Assembly (NCBI GenBank): GCA_022578605.1
Contig: MU394066.1
Span: 496,001-560,000, forward strand
From: Camillea tinctor
Taxonomy: Eukaryota; Ascomycota; Sordariomycetes; Xylariales; Xylariaceae
Reading direction: 5' to 3'
Length of the DNA: 64,000 bases
Positions 21,805 to 32,512 of the stretch are shown piece after piece. Below the pieces are notes generated by a model, which was given only the letters and a program-made list of their open reading frames with translations, was not told where the DNA came from and searched no databases. The stretch's first letter is position 1. Each line of letters starts with the position of its first letter. Position numbers and translations under genes: made by a program.

Positions 21805-22215
21805 TTAAGCAGGAGCCCCTAGTAGTAAACAGTTGATTTTAACTCTGTCAAAAGCCCCTGTTACCATCTCGCTTTCAATAAATAAATAAATAATGAGTGC
21901 TAATGCTTCCAGCTTTATTATCTTCATCACCGTGGACTGAATGGCAAATACCTCTTCAAAGGGGGCAACTAGCACTATTATAATGCCGGCCAGATTGTAG
22001 CATAAGAAGGTAGGCTTAAAACATTGCGCCCTCAGTACAAGTAGTGAAAAATATAATACCTCGGCAAGATTAAACATGAGGTCAGCGCTTTGATATTTAC
22101 TGTATTTTTCATCATTATCACCTTCTATACTCGTCTCTCGGGTTACATCCCCAAAGGAACAGACACTAGACAGGCAGTTAAGAGAGATGAAAGCCGCACA
22201 GTAACCTCTTGGCAT
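21805..22215 (-). CDS. Weak hypothetical frame, 136 codons
   Basis: Open from ATG 22215 to 21805. The middle is hydrophobic (LAGIIIVLVAPFEEVF, LEALALIIYLFI), which could be one or two membrane segments. No family is recognised, and the region is AT-rich, where hydrophobic frames arise by chance. It lies 211 bp from and divergent to the secreted protein gene at 22427. Confidence 0.2.
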   Translation of the reverse strand: MPRGYCAAFISLNCLSSVCSFGDVTRETSIEGDNDEKYSKYQSADLMFNLAEVLYFSLLVLRAQCFKPTFLCYNLAGIIIVLVAPFEEVFAIQSTVMKIIKLEALALIIYLFIESEMVTGAFDRVKINCLLLGAPA

Positions 22216-22426
22216 CCAATTATCCTGTTATACACCATGCTCTAATACATACTACACGTGACACATTGCCAAGGATTCGTATAGAATGGAGCGTAGCATT
22301 GAATAGATCCCTATAAAAGCCACACGATAGGGAGAAAAGAGGGAGTAATCGGCTGATTTCACACAGTCACTTGAAAAAACCACGACTTTAACGATATAGA
22401 GTTTTGGCTCACTTTGTGTTGACAAA

Positions 22427-23332
22427 ATGAAGTTATTCGCGCAAGCATACACTTTGCTGTTTCACTGTCTCCTGTTGCTCTCGCTCCCCGTCAACGCAGA
22501 GGACACGGGCGTAAAAGGCATTTTTCTATTCAAAGATGTCCTGCAGTCCAATACAACGGCCCTGAAAACGTCGGGGTTCAACACGCTGCTCATCTTCCGG
22601 ATCGGTGTCCTCGAGAGCGGAGGGTTGGTTTACTACTCCACGGGCGATGCCGGCGAGGCAGTTGACGCACCGGTCGTAACCGACGGAGCGTACGTCGGAG
22701 GGTCCGCGCTGGCGGAGAAGATCAAGTCCTTCAAGACGAGCCCCACGACCATTGACCGCGTCGAGGTCTCCCTCGTATCGCACGATACGACGTTCCAAAA
22801 CATACGCAGCCTCGTCTCCGCCGAAGGGACCGGCGCGAACACGACACTGTTCAGGAATTTCGACGCGCTGAGGACGGCGTGGGGCGTCGACGCGTTCAAC
22901 AACGACGACGAGTCGGTGTACGATGTCGCGAGCACCGTTAGCTTCGCCGGGATTCTGGCGCGCATTGGATACCAGTACTCCATCGCGCCGTATACCAACT
23001 CGGGGTTCTGGGCTACCATCAAGGACGAGATTAACCAATCGACACCCGATCTTCTCGATCGCGTTTACCTCCAAGTTTACGATGGCGGAGCCGGCAACAA
23101 CCCTGGTTCCTGGCAGGACACGCTGGGAATAAAGGTGGTGCCTCTCGTGTGGGTGACTAATGATTCGAAGCCATCGCAAGGAATCACAGCCGCCCAGGCC
23201 GAGACGAGGTTCGCTGGGTGGTACGCAGACTATGCCGTGGCGGGGGGTGGGTATTGGAATGACTACGATATTGAGAAAATGGGTTCGTCTTATACTGAGT
23301 ATGGTAGCGCATTGATAAATGCTCTTCAATGA
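22427..23332 (+). CDS. Secreted TIM-barrel-like protein, 301 aa
   Basis: A single exon from ATG 22427. Residues 1-24 form a clear signal peptide (hydrophobic core LLFHCLLLLSL, cleavage after NA). The mature part has FNTLLIFRIGVL, RVEVSLV, AWGVDAFNNDDE (151-162), IAPYTNSGFW, DRVYLQVYDGG, VPLVWVTND and GGGYWNDYDIE. This strand-motif series fits a barrel like GH18-type hydrolases and matches a family of secreted fungal proteins often annotated from a neighbouring coagulation-factor-like domain in other species. The acidic cluster Asp155, Asp160, Asp161, Glu162 sits where GH18 enzymes carry DxxDxDxE, but the spacing is not canonical, so the substrate is unknown. The gene is GC-rich and sharply bounded within AT-rich DNA. 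Confidence 0.75.
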   Translation: MKLFAQAYTLLFHCLLLLSLPVNAEDTGVKGIFLFKDVLQSNTTALKTSGFNTLLIFRIGVLESGGLVYYSTGDAGEAVDAPVVTDGAYVGGSALAEKIKSFKTSPTTIDRVEVSLVSHDTTFQNIRSLVSAEGTGANTTLFRNFDALRTAWGVDAFNNDDESVYDVASTVSFAGILARIGYQYSIAPYTNSGFWATIKDEINQSTPDLLDRVYLQVYDGGAGNNPGSWQDTLGIKVVPLVWVTNDSKPSQGITAAQAETRFAGWYADYAVAGGGYWNDYDIEKMGSSYTEYGSALINALQ

Positions 23333-23506
23333 GAGGTATCAATTAGGGTTCTTCAAGCTAAAATGATGTATTTACAACCTACACAATACGCAGATTAAGT
23401 AGTATAAAGCTAATTATACTTAATACTAACTACGTATACATCGCATTATTTCAATGTTATCATAAAAGCCTTAATATACTACTGTTGCAGTGCCATATAT
23501 ATGAGC

Positions 23507-23531
23507 TAATTGTCAAAAGGCAATTAGCATA
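23507..23531. repeat. Short palindrome shared with 9863-9890
   Basis: AGCTAATTGTC, AAAA, GGCAATTAGC, then CTTTTGTCT downstream as at the other copy. Confidence 0.45.
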
Positions 23532-24390
23532 TACTTTTGTCTGTAAGAACTACCCCCTTTAACTATACTCTATACCTTTTTTTTCTTTTTTTCTTTTAAT
23601 TCTGTTTATAGCTTACTCTTGTTATGGCAGCAGCCACCCTGCTTTCCCCATTACGGACTACTCTCATTGTATATAAGGGCTCTCGCCCTCTCATAGTCTT
23701 AGGAAAGACTAAGATCTATTTATGACCTTCCCTCCCCTATACTATATATTGGTTATACCTAGCTGAACCCCAGCGTGACACTGCCAATATTTAGGTATGT
23801 GTGTGAATCTCTATCATCACATCCCAACTGCTCAACTGGTTCGTCAGGGATCATTATTACGCGTGTAGATATCGCTGAACAGTAGCAGGTTACATAGTAG
23901 TAGATATGTCCCATACTCGGTAAAATTTCCGTGAAAGTTCTCATTATACATCAAAAGCAACCGGGCTTTACAATCTGTCAGATCATATGCGGGGAGCTAT
24001 ACTGGTCACCTGCATCCTCCAACGCGAGAGTCCTGAATACGCGTATAAGTCTGAGGGGTCGGCAAATCATGAAATCGTTTCCCCATTCTGCATCACTAGC
24101 AGGATAACAGCAGGAACAAGTGCCGGCTACTATATCATTCCACGTATTGAAGACTATTACGAACTTTTCGGGGACGAAATAGTCAATATCGTCAAATCTT
24201 GTATTTGTGATATGCATCATTAGGTTGCAGTATGTCCAAAATACGTATTTTCCGTATCCATTAGGATGCTACCCTGGCATAGGGTTATGCCGTTAGACTT
24301 CCTTTCTATAAGACCGAAAATACCCGCAAAAAACTATTATAAAGAGTCTCTAGAGCCTGGTGTTCATCGATGTCGTTCCCGGAACACTAT

Positions 24391-24504
24391 TGTCTCAAGA
24401 GACCAAGCAAGTGCTAAGGCAATCAGCACGTTGTTGTGTGAGGAACCTACACTACAACTACGGGTGTCTCAGTTACCTTCCTTGTTCCTTCTAAGCCCCT
24501 GACA
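24391..24504 (+). repeat. CTGTCA-type MITE-like repeat in the GH1 promoter
   Basis: It begins TGTCTCAAGAGACCAAGCAA and GTGCTAAGGCAATCA, carries GTTGTGTGAGGAACC and ACTACAACTACGGGTGTC, and ends CTAAGCCCCTGACA. It ends 68 bp before the start codon at 24573, so it occupies the core promoter or 5' leader. Confidence 0.65.
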
Positions 24505-24572
24505 TCGCTACCCTAGCTCAAATGAGAAGATTTTAAGAGCTTCATCTATTATACTACCGTTATAGCATATTT

Positions 24573-26548
24573 ATGGACTTGAAAATGCCGTCGAAAATTC
24601 AAATACTGCTACAGGCTGGCGTAGTCTTTGCGCAGCAGGTGTATATCCCTGCGAATGAGACTGGTCGTCCGTACTGCACAGCAGGTCCTACGACGACAGT
24701 ACAGCCGAATAGCTCTACTCCCTCGTATTACTTCCGACCTTTCTCTTATACACTTACTGAAACTGTGCGAACCGCTACTCCAGTGGAATCTTTGCCCGCC
24801 ACGACTTACGGACCAGCATTCACGGACGTGAGCCACTTGCTGCCGAATTTATCTACAACATCATGGGGGAACTACAATCCGAACACCAGTGCCACAGCAA
24901 CTGACGATGGTGTCCCATATGGCCAAGCAGCTTTTTCTTCGGTCTGGGCAGCCGCAAGTTTGGCGGACATAACGAGTGGACTATACTCAACCACCGTATC
25001 CCCTACGCCGGTGCCAACCAAAGAGTTGGTTTACCCACCTCCTCTTTACTTCGCACCCCACAACTGCTATCAGTTCCCAAAGGACTTCATCTTTGGTGTT
25101 GCTGGTGCTGCGGCCCAGGTGGAGGGAGCAGCAGCGAGCGAGGGCAGAACGCCTGCAGTCCCAGACTTCTTCGGCCAGACGGGAGCTGCAATGATGCCTG
25201 AAGGTGCATATGACACTGATTTTACTGCCATTGAGAACTATTATCTTTACAAGCAGGATATTGAGCGCCTAGCGGCCATTGGCATGAAGCACTACTCCTT
25301 CAGCATTGCCTGGTCCCGAGTCCTACCATTTGCCCTCCCAGGGACTCCGGTTAATTCGCAGGCCATAGAGCATTACGACGATCTTATCAACTTTATTCTC
25401 GAGAAGGGCATGGTACCCATGGTCACTCTCACTCATTTCGACACTCCTCTCATCTTAATCGGCGGCACTGTGGAAAACCTCCTTACGCGGTCTTATTACG
25501 GGCTGTTCAACATAGGATACCAGAATGAGACATTCCAGGAGGCGTTCGTGAACTACGGGAAGTTGATCATGGCACACTTCGCAGATCGTGTGCCGTACTG
25601 GATCACGTTCAACGAGCCTCAGTTCGGAGCCATCAGCGGCCCGAGTGTCGACAACATCCTTAAGTCCCATGCCCGGTTATATCACTTCTACCACGATGAG
25701 CTCGGGGGTTCCGGCCAAGTTTCGATTAAGATGGGCGCGTCGCCTGTGGTTCCTCAAGTGCCAACGAACCAGTCACATGTAGAAGCCGCCCTGCATTACA
25801 ATCGATTCTACATCGACACCTGGCTCAACCCCCTGGCCCTAGGCCAGGACTACCCAGAGGACTACAAAATGGCGATCCAGGATTACGTCCCGCTCACGCA
25901 GGCAGATCTCGAATTCCTCAACAACACCATTGGTTTGTGCCCCCATCCCCCCGCCCCAAGACAACCCATATAACCTATGCTCAATGCTTACTACTTGCAG
26001 ACTTCCTCGCCGTGGACATCTACAGCACCTCGTCCGTCTACCCCGTAGTCCCCGACCTCGCGGCCTGCGCCGCCAACAACGACACGGCGAGCAACCCGCA
26101 CTACCCGAGCTGCGTGGGCACAACGCACACGACGACGACGGGGTGGCTCATGGGCCCGCACGCGGAGTACACGACCTACACGACGGCCGGGTACCTGCGC
26201 ACGCAGCTGCAGTACCTGTGGAGCGGGTTCCGCAGGCCGATCGTGGTGAGCGAGTTCGGGTTCGCCCTGGCGGCGGGCGCGGCGGAGACGCTAGACGACG
26301 AGCGGCTCGACGTGGCGCGGTCGGAGTACTACGTTGCGGCGCTGGGGGAGATGCTGCGCAGCGCGTGGGAGGACGGCGTGCACGTCGCGGGGGCGGTGAT
26401 GTGGAGCTGGGCGGACAACTGGGAGTGGGGGTCGTTCGCGCACCGGTTCGGGCTGCAGTACGTGAACCGCACGACGCAGGAGAGGTTCTACCGGCGGAGC
26501 TTCTTCGATGCGGTGGACTTTGTGGAGGCGCGGCGGGCGAGGGAGTGA
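24573..26548 (+). CDS. Glycoside hydrolase family 1 beta-glucosidase, probably secreted
   Basis: join(24573..25932,26001..26548), 635 aa. The 68-nt intron (GTTTGT, a TGCTTAC site, TTGCAG) splits an Asp codon. The N-terminus is a modest signal sequence (IQILLQAGVVFAQQ), followed by about 140 Ser/Thr/Pro-rich residues and then the catalytic barrel from about 170 (FPKDFIFGVAGAAAQVEGA). The acid/base Glu348 lies in TFNEPQ. The nucleophile Glu538 lies in VVSEFGFA, where most GH1 enzymes have TENG. The substrate-site tail WSWADNWEWG is intact. Expected activity is hydrolysis of beta-glucosides outside the cell or at the wall. Exon 2 is far richer in G and C at third positions than exon 1. ATG 24585 is an alternative start giving a cleaner signal peptide. 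Confidence 0.85.
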
Positions 26549-27602
26549 GGGGAGGGGGATAGATGGGCTGGCAGGGGGGATTTGGCTGCTATGGACGGGT
26601 TGGGAGGCTACCTATAGTATCTAAGGGTAGTATGAACGTAAACATATGTTGCCAAACCTTCGCTCATGATTGTTGGTGTCAAAGAATAGCGGATACTGTG
26701 GTATTAGTTATGCTATATACGTACATATAACAGACTTCAAACTACTAGGGCAGTTCGTTTTTAAAAAGACCACGGTTCACTTTACCCAATACATAATTCC
26801 AGTGTGCTATGACCTAAGAAATCCTTCAATATTTAATTTATATCTCTGAACGCTTTATTTAAGGGATTTCTTATATACTTTCTGTAACCTTACTCTAACC
26901 CTGATGATTCCCTTACCCTTACCCCTATCCGGACCCCTTTATTTAGTAGAATGATTTAAGTAAAGTTTATATTTATGCTAGTTCATTGCTCGGGGTACAT
27001 TTATTTTAGGCAAATGATCTTGAAACTCCTATTTATTTTGTGACCAGTCAAGGAAGACAGTGCCGCGATTGACCAAGCAAGGGGTTAATTACCTGATCAC
27101 GATGTCGTAAGAGAAGACCTCGGGACTAAACAACTACTTGTGTTACTGTGGCTTTTCCTTTTCATACCCTTCCACGTGCAGTTTCACATCTAGCTTTCTG
27201 CAAGGCTTATATCAGTTCGTCCGGGTTGCCAGCACAATATACCAGCCAAAGCACTCCTAAGTGTGTGGATATTATCTCTTATATTCACTCTATAGTCAGG
27301 TCCTTGCTCCCTCTATAGAAGGCCAGGCCATTTCCTGTGAAAAACCCCCGGCCCAGCCGATCAGCCAGACAATAAATATGTGTTTTCTTGCCTTGATTTT
27401 GATAACTTTGTATCCAGGCAGCACGTGATAGTATTTTCCACGCGTGCCCCCGTTTACCATGGCCCTCTTAAAAAGGGGATGGTAGGTATATATCCCCCTC
27501 CCCTGACCCTTTCCCCGTCCGTCTCCTCACATAGCCTGACAAACCCAAGCCTACCGCATTTCTCTCTTTCTTTCTTTTTGATCCCTGCTAACAGGAACTA
27601 GA
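26549..27602. other. Convergent spacer
   Basis: Shared 3' region of the GH1 gene (plus) and the aldo-keto reductase (minus). It includes a strongly diverged relative of the CTGTCA repeat at about 27058-27190 (GCGATTGACCAAGCAAGGGG, then a TGTGTTACTGTGG block) and pyrimidine-rich stretches. No gene seen. Confidence 0.5.
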
Positions 27603-28940
27603 TCACGGCTGGTACCCGTTCGGCATGCTCTTGCCCTCGAGCTTGTCGGGGAACCCGAAGTTGATGCGGAAGGGCGGGTACACGAAGCGCTGGAGCTTGC
27701 CCGCCTTGGCGAGCGCGGCCGAGTAGTCGTTCAGGATCTGCATGTCCTCGGCGTCGAGGTCGGCGATCTCCAGGTTAGCCTTGATGCGCGACTCGGTGAC
27801 CGACTTGGCCAGCACGGTGGCGCCGCGGGCGACTAGATAGCATACTGTTAGCTGTCTTTCTCCTTTTCACATCTTTACATGGTGCGTATGTATATATAAA
27901 CACAGTATGAGGGATAAGGAGAGAAAACATACCGTGGTAGCTCAGCAGCACCGTACTCGGGCTCACGCCCTTCCGCTGCGCAACCTTCTTCACCTCCTCG
28001 CTTTCCATCAGAGGGCCTCCCGTGCTGCCGAGCGGGCTATACGCCACGACGTGGATGCCCTTCTGCCTGCAGAAATCGACGACCTCCTGCTGGGGCAGCG
28101 CGGGCGAGTTCTCGATCTGGTTGATCGCGGGTACGATGGTGGCCTGCTTGAGCAGCTGCTCGAGGTAGGGCACGCTGTAATTGCACACGCCGACGGCTTT
28201 GGTCTTGCCGGTGGGCACGAGGGCCTCCATGGCCTTCCAGGTGGCCACGTGGTCGTGGTCCCAGGTGATGTCGCGCTCGCCGTCGGGCAGCTTGGGGAAG
28301 CGGTCGTCGTTGCCGTTGGGGTTCATGCCCACGGGCCAGTGCACCAGGTACAGGTCCAGGTAGTCGAGCCCCAGGGACTTGAGCGACTTGTCCAGCCCCG
28401 TCTCCACCCGCGTCGCGTACGTGTTCCACAGCTTGGTCATCACGAACAGGTCCTCCCGCTTGCAGTACCCCGCGTCGAAGGCGGCTTTCAGGCCCTGCCC
28501 CACCTCGTCCTCGTTGCCGTAGCAGTAGGCGGCGTCGATGAGCCGGTAGCCATGCTTGATCGCGGTGGTCACGGCGGCGGCGACTTCGCCGGGGGCGGAT
28601 TGCCAAGTGCCTGAGAGAAATTTTGTTAGTTTCAAGGCAATCCCTTTCTTCTTATTATCGTATATGAAGAGCGCAGATTTTCGAAGTCAGGGGAGAAGGG
28701 GGGAGGGGGGAGGTAGGTTGGATGGGTAATCCCCGAAACGTGGTTGACGAGAGTATAATTTGCGGGGATATACGCGATTCACAAGGAAAAGATCCCGTCA
28801 GTGAGCAGGAGGAGAGCGGCAAGACAGCGCAAGAAAACTTAGCTGTCTGTCTATGAAGAGCAGGTCAGATAACACCACGTACCAAGACCAACGGCGGGGA
28901 TTTCCTGCCCGGTGTTAAGCTTAAAGAATTTGGGAGCCAT
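27603..28940 (-). CDS. Aldo-keto reductase (glycerol dehydrogenase / aldose reductase type)
   Basis: complement(join(27603..27832,27933..28610,28883..28940)), 321 aa. Both introns sit in phase 1: the first is 272 nt (GTACGT to CTCAG), the second 100 nt (GTATGT to TCTAG). The catalytic tetrad is complete: Asp45 (YRLIDAAYCY), Tyr50, Lys79 (VMTKLW) and His110 (LYLVHWPVG). The C-terminal half carries SPLGSTGG and the AKR signature VLAKSVTESRI. The family reduces aldehydes and sugars with NADPH in the cytosol. The closest resemblance is to fungal glycerol/glyceraldehyde or xylose-type reductases, and the exact substrate cannot be read from sequence. An unusually GC-rich reverse frame over exon 2 is a shadow. 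Confidence 0.9.
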
Positions 28941-31457
28941 GATTACAGATTTGATGTGACGAGGAGAGGTTTGTATAGTACAGAAATAGTATCGAGAGTA
29001 AGCTTGGGAGGAGAAAAGAAAGCGAAAGGGTCGTAGGAGAGTAATTTTGTGAGAGTTGTCTCTATATATGCGGAAGTAGGGAGTAGTATACGACTTACAC
29101 GCAACGCAGTTCAGTCGGGCACATTTCCGTGAGGGACCGGAAACCCAGACGCGGGGCGCAACGGTATTTATGCGCCGCCGGCAAAATGCAGGGCGAGAGC
29201 AAGAAAGCAAGATCACGATAGCATAGAGACCCGGGCAAGGTAGCTTGGATACTACTTTGGTACGTATGCAGCCAGATGTATGTAGATACCACTGTTACCT
29301 CTCTGGACCTCCCCCCGGTCCAGTGACGTGACTATTCTAAATCCCTTCCACCCCTCCCCCTCTTCCCCTCAAAAGGGGATCTTGTCCACTTCCACGTCCA
29401 CGATCTAGTGTAGCTCTGCTTCTAGTGGGACCATCGTCTAGATGGGCAATACTAACATAAGGGGAATCGAGGCGGGGGATCAGGGGGGTGTTGAAGGTGG
29501 GGGGGGGGACGACTAACCTAGGAATAAACATGGGAGAGAGCTCGATGGCCTCGACTATACACCACATCTAGGTTGCCCTAGTATAGTTGCGGATATGCTA
29601 AACATGGGTCATCTTTCCAGGTTAGTTAGGTCATGTTATATAGGTACACCATGCTTGCTACTTGCTTCTGTGGACACAAAGCAGCTCGATCATGTATTAC
29701 AAAAGTGAGCACAAAGCATCAAACGCAACGTGATGAAACGGTCCCACGGATATTCACTCGCTCGATTGCTCGCACCCGCAACCCTCTCATCTCAAGGCTA
29801 CCTACATAGCGAGTAAAGAAAATAAGCAAGAGAAAAAAAAAAGGGAAAGTTCGGGAACTCGGCCCTCGCGGGATGTTAGTGGTGGAGGACCTTGAATAGA
29901 CGAATGGCATACTAGGTAAAAGGCAGTTTCCGTGACTCGGCCCCTTTTACTATTATTATTATCTTTGCTTACCTACATACTTGCCATCTTCAGACGGACC
30001 TTTTTATTCCATTACGCTTTCTCCCACTCAGAGTTACTTACAATATTCCTCTTAGCTACATACGATATGCTGTGTGTATGTGTCTACTTACATCATAGTT
30101 GGCCCCTCTCAGCTGAATACCTACACTAGAGGTGGGCGAAGCTAGTTACATCCACCAGTTTATATAGTAGAGCAGAGCGGGCCCTATGCGTACCATAGGC
30201 GACCAAAATCGGCGAGAAGGGCCACCTTCCAGATCTGCCTACTTGAGTAAGCCCGTCTCATCTCGAACCGTTCTCCCCTCTTCTAGGAGGAAAAAAAAGA
30301 AGAAAGACGGAGAGCGAAAACACTACCGTATTTATATATCCTCTTTTTCTCGACTATCTCAATCCCATAGTGAAAAGAACAAATAACATCTCCTATGGGT
30401 TAATAGGTTATTAGCTTGCCCTCCACTAAGCAGTGTAAAAAAGAATTCGACCCCGATTTCGCGGCGGTCCATTTCCCCTTCGCTTCGTATCGTAACATCC
30501 ACGGCTACCCTGGTGGGGGTGGGGCCTTTGAATCTGTCCTCGCCCCTCTCCCCCTCCTCCATAGTAGTAGATGGGAAATCTGCTCGGTTAGACATAACAC
30601 CGAAGGGGGGGTGACTGTTTCGAAACAATGTTGACTCCATACCCATACCCATACTAGGTTACTACTTTATCATACCGAACTACTTAATGAGGACTCAACA
30701 CCCACCGACCTACGTTCTTCATAATAGCCACTTATCCTACCGCCTACCTAGTATGTACACAGCAAAGGTTTACCCAAAACAGGAGTGGTAGATGAGTAGT
30801 AGTGCGCAAGCCCATTTCGCCCATCCTGTCTAGGAAGCCTTTACCCGATATAGGGACCGTCCAAGTTACATTCCTCTCTACATTACACTACATATACAGC
30901 GTACCTGTATAACCTACACCAACCTCATTACTCGTCTGGTCTTTTGGAACACCTATTCCACAAACCCTGGCATTCCTAACTTCACACAAATATAATTAAA
31001 TTCGTTTCAAGCGTGCGATACACACGGTATTAAGGAAGTAACATAAAATACAAATTTTAGAAAGGTAGGTTATACACGAAAGACTAAACATTATTCATGG
31101 GACATGTCGCATTGGTATATATAAGACACCTAACATAGGTAGGTAGGTAGGTAGGCATTAGTTAGAGGAACATGATACACGTGGCCCAGACAACGGCGTA
31201 TAAGAAAGAAACAAGACGTATGGTAATTGTGCGGTAATGCGATTGAAAAAAGGATGGGCTCGGCCGCGTCAAGTTCCATTATAAAAAAGTTCTAGTAAGG
31301 TGGTAGTAGTAGTAGGAGGTAGTGTGGCATGAACCCAACTTGTCATCCCGCAAGATGGGCATGTAGGCGTGAAGGTATAGAGTATTGTACAGGATAAAAG
31401 TACAGCAACTAATTTTGTATGTGTGATCAAGACAATTAGAAGTGACTTTTTAACTCT
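28941..31457. other. Long spacer between reductase and SED5
   Basis: The 5' region of the reductase gene and the 3' flank of SED5. It contains G/C homopolymer-rich patches near 29320-29510, TAGG runs (31138-31155) and TAG trinucleotide runs (31303-31313). Frames are short and lack motifs. No RNA gene recognised. Confidence 0.5.
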
Positions 31458-32512
31458 TCAGCCCGCAATGAGGACCCAAAGCCTATTTTACATCGTTAGT
31501 CGTGGTCGTGGTTTAAGGTGTAAGAGATTTTAGGTACGCAGGAAGACGGCGAGAAGTTAGGTTAGAAAAAAACTTACAGGAAGAAAATCATTAGTACACC
31601 GAACATCTTGGCTATCAACCAGCGGTTGCTGGATACTCTGGACCAGTACTTTAGCAGCTCGCGTTGCGCCCCTTCGACGTTGTCCACGACATCTTCGGTG
31701 TTGGCGTCTATGCGTTGAATCATCTCGCTCTGCTCCGACACCATCTGGGCTAGCTGGCCGAAGATGGAGCCAAGCTCGCCGATGGTCCGTTCAATGGCCT
31801 CGATGGCCTCGCCTCTCTGTTGGATATACGCGTTTTGCGGTTGCGCTTCTTCCATCATCAGCAACTGCTGGTCGCCAACCGGATTGAGAGACAGCAGGTC
31901 AGCGCCAGGTGACGGCGTTCCCCTAGAAGGCGTTCCATATAGCGGCGAGGCTGACTGTTGTATGGCGGGCTGTGCATGCTGCGAGACGGAGGAGATAAAG
32001 TTTTCTGTTCTCGATCGCGAGGCCTGGATGTTCTTGGTCCGGACTTCTAATACATCTTTGAAGTTGGCACCCACGTCGCTGAGCTTCCCCTGCAGCATCA
32101 AGACTACGTTCTTGTTGTGCTCTCCTTCCTGGTCGGCCTTGGGGTGCTGCTGTCGCGATAGGGTCTGCAGGCCGGAAATCTGCTGGTTCAGGGACGACAG
32201 GTCCTGTTTAATTATAAAGGTGAGCTCGTTGATCTCGACGGGCCGGTCGTCGAACAGAGTTTTGCGCTTAGCCAGTTGGGCGAGCTTTTCTAATTTTCCC
32301 ATGGTGGCGGCGATGCCTCTCCCTATCTCGGCGGCCCTCCTGGCAAACTCGGATCGTCGGGGAGCAGCATCGCCATTTGCAGCAGCCTTCTGAGAATCGC
32401 TGAGAAGTGATCGTCTCTGGGCGCCAACTTTGGAGGCAGCTTGCCGTCTTTGTACCTGGGTTAAGACGGACTTGAACTCGGCGGTTCGATCTTGTATGGA
32501 AGCGACAGCCAT
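31458..32512 (-). CDS. SED5: Sed5/syntaxin-5 type Qa-SNARE of the Golgi
   Basis: complement(join(31458..31482,31578..32512)), 319 aa. The start MAVASIQDRTAEFKSVL is the conserved Sed5 N-terminal segment, which in this family binds the SM protein Sly1. An Habc helical bundle follows (about 35-160), then a Ser/Pro linker, then the SNARE helix (about 225-285: IGELGSIFGQLAQMVSEQSEMI) with the central Gln. The C-terminal membrane anchor is completed only by splicing: a 95-nt intron (GTAAGT to AATAG) joins GVLMIFFL to LWVLIAG from a 25-nt last exon. Without splicing the anchor would be cut short. It mediates ER-to-Golgi and intra-Golgi vesicle fusion. The leader upstream of 32512 is pyrimidine-rich. 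Confidence 0.92.

Larger units (their letters stand above)
19551..22426. other. AT-rich spacer with repeat and weak frames
   Basis: It contains the inner shared block (about 19871-19894) and the right 75-bp inverted repeat (20196-20270), a CCTA/TAGG run at 20310-20350, and weak frames. A minus frame at 20600-20782 (GLEAPYALPELDESSMLVG onward) and a plus frame at 21124-21414 have no family motif. A longer minus frame at 21805-22215 is listed separately. Confidence 0.45.
23333..24572. other. AT-rich spacer with short repeats
   Basis: It contains a palindrome (23507-23531), a poly-pyrimidine tract near 23577-23605, a small stem AGTCTTAGGAAAGACT near 23695-23710, and a CTGTCA-type repeat (24391-24504) just before the GH1 gene. 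Overlapping frames on both strands at 23978-24223 have no motif. Confidence 0.5.

Noticed and set aside
27907..28614. 235-codon plus frame over the aldo-keto reductase
   Set aside because: A shadow. It is rich in Val/Gly/His from complementary GC-rich codons.
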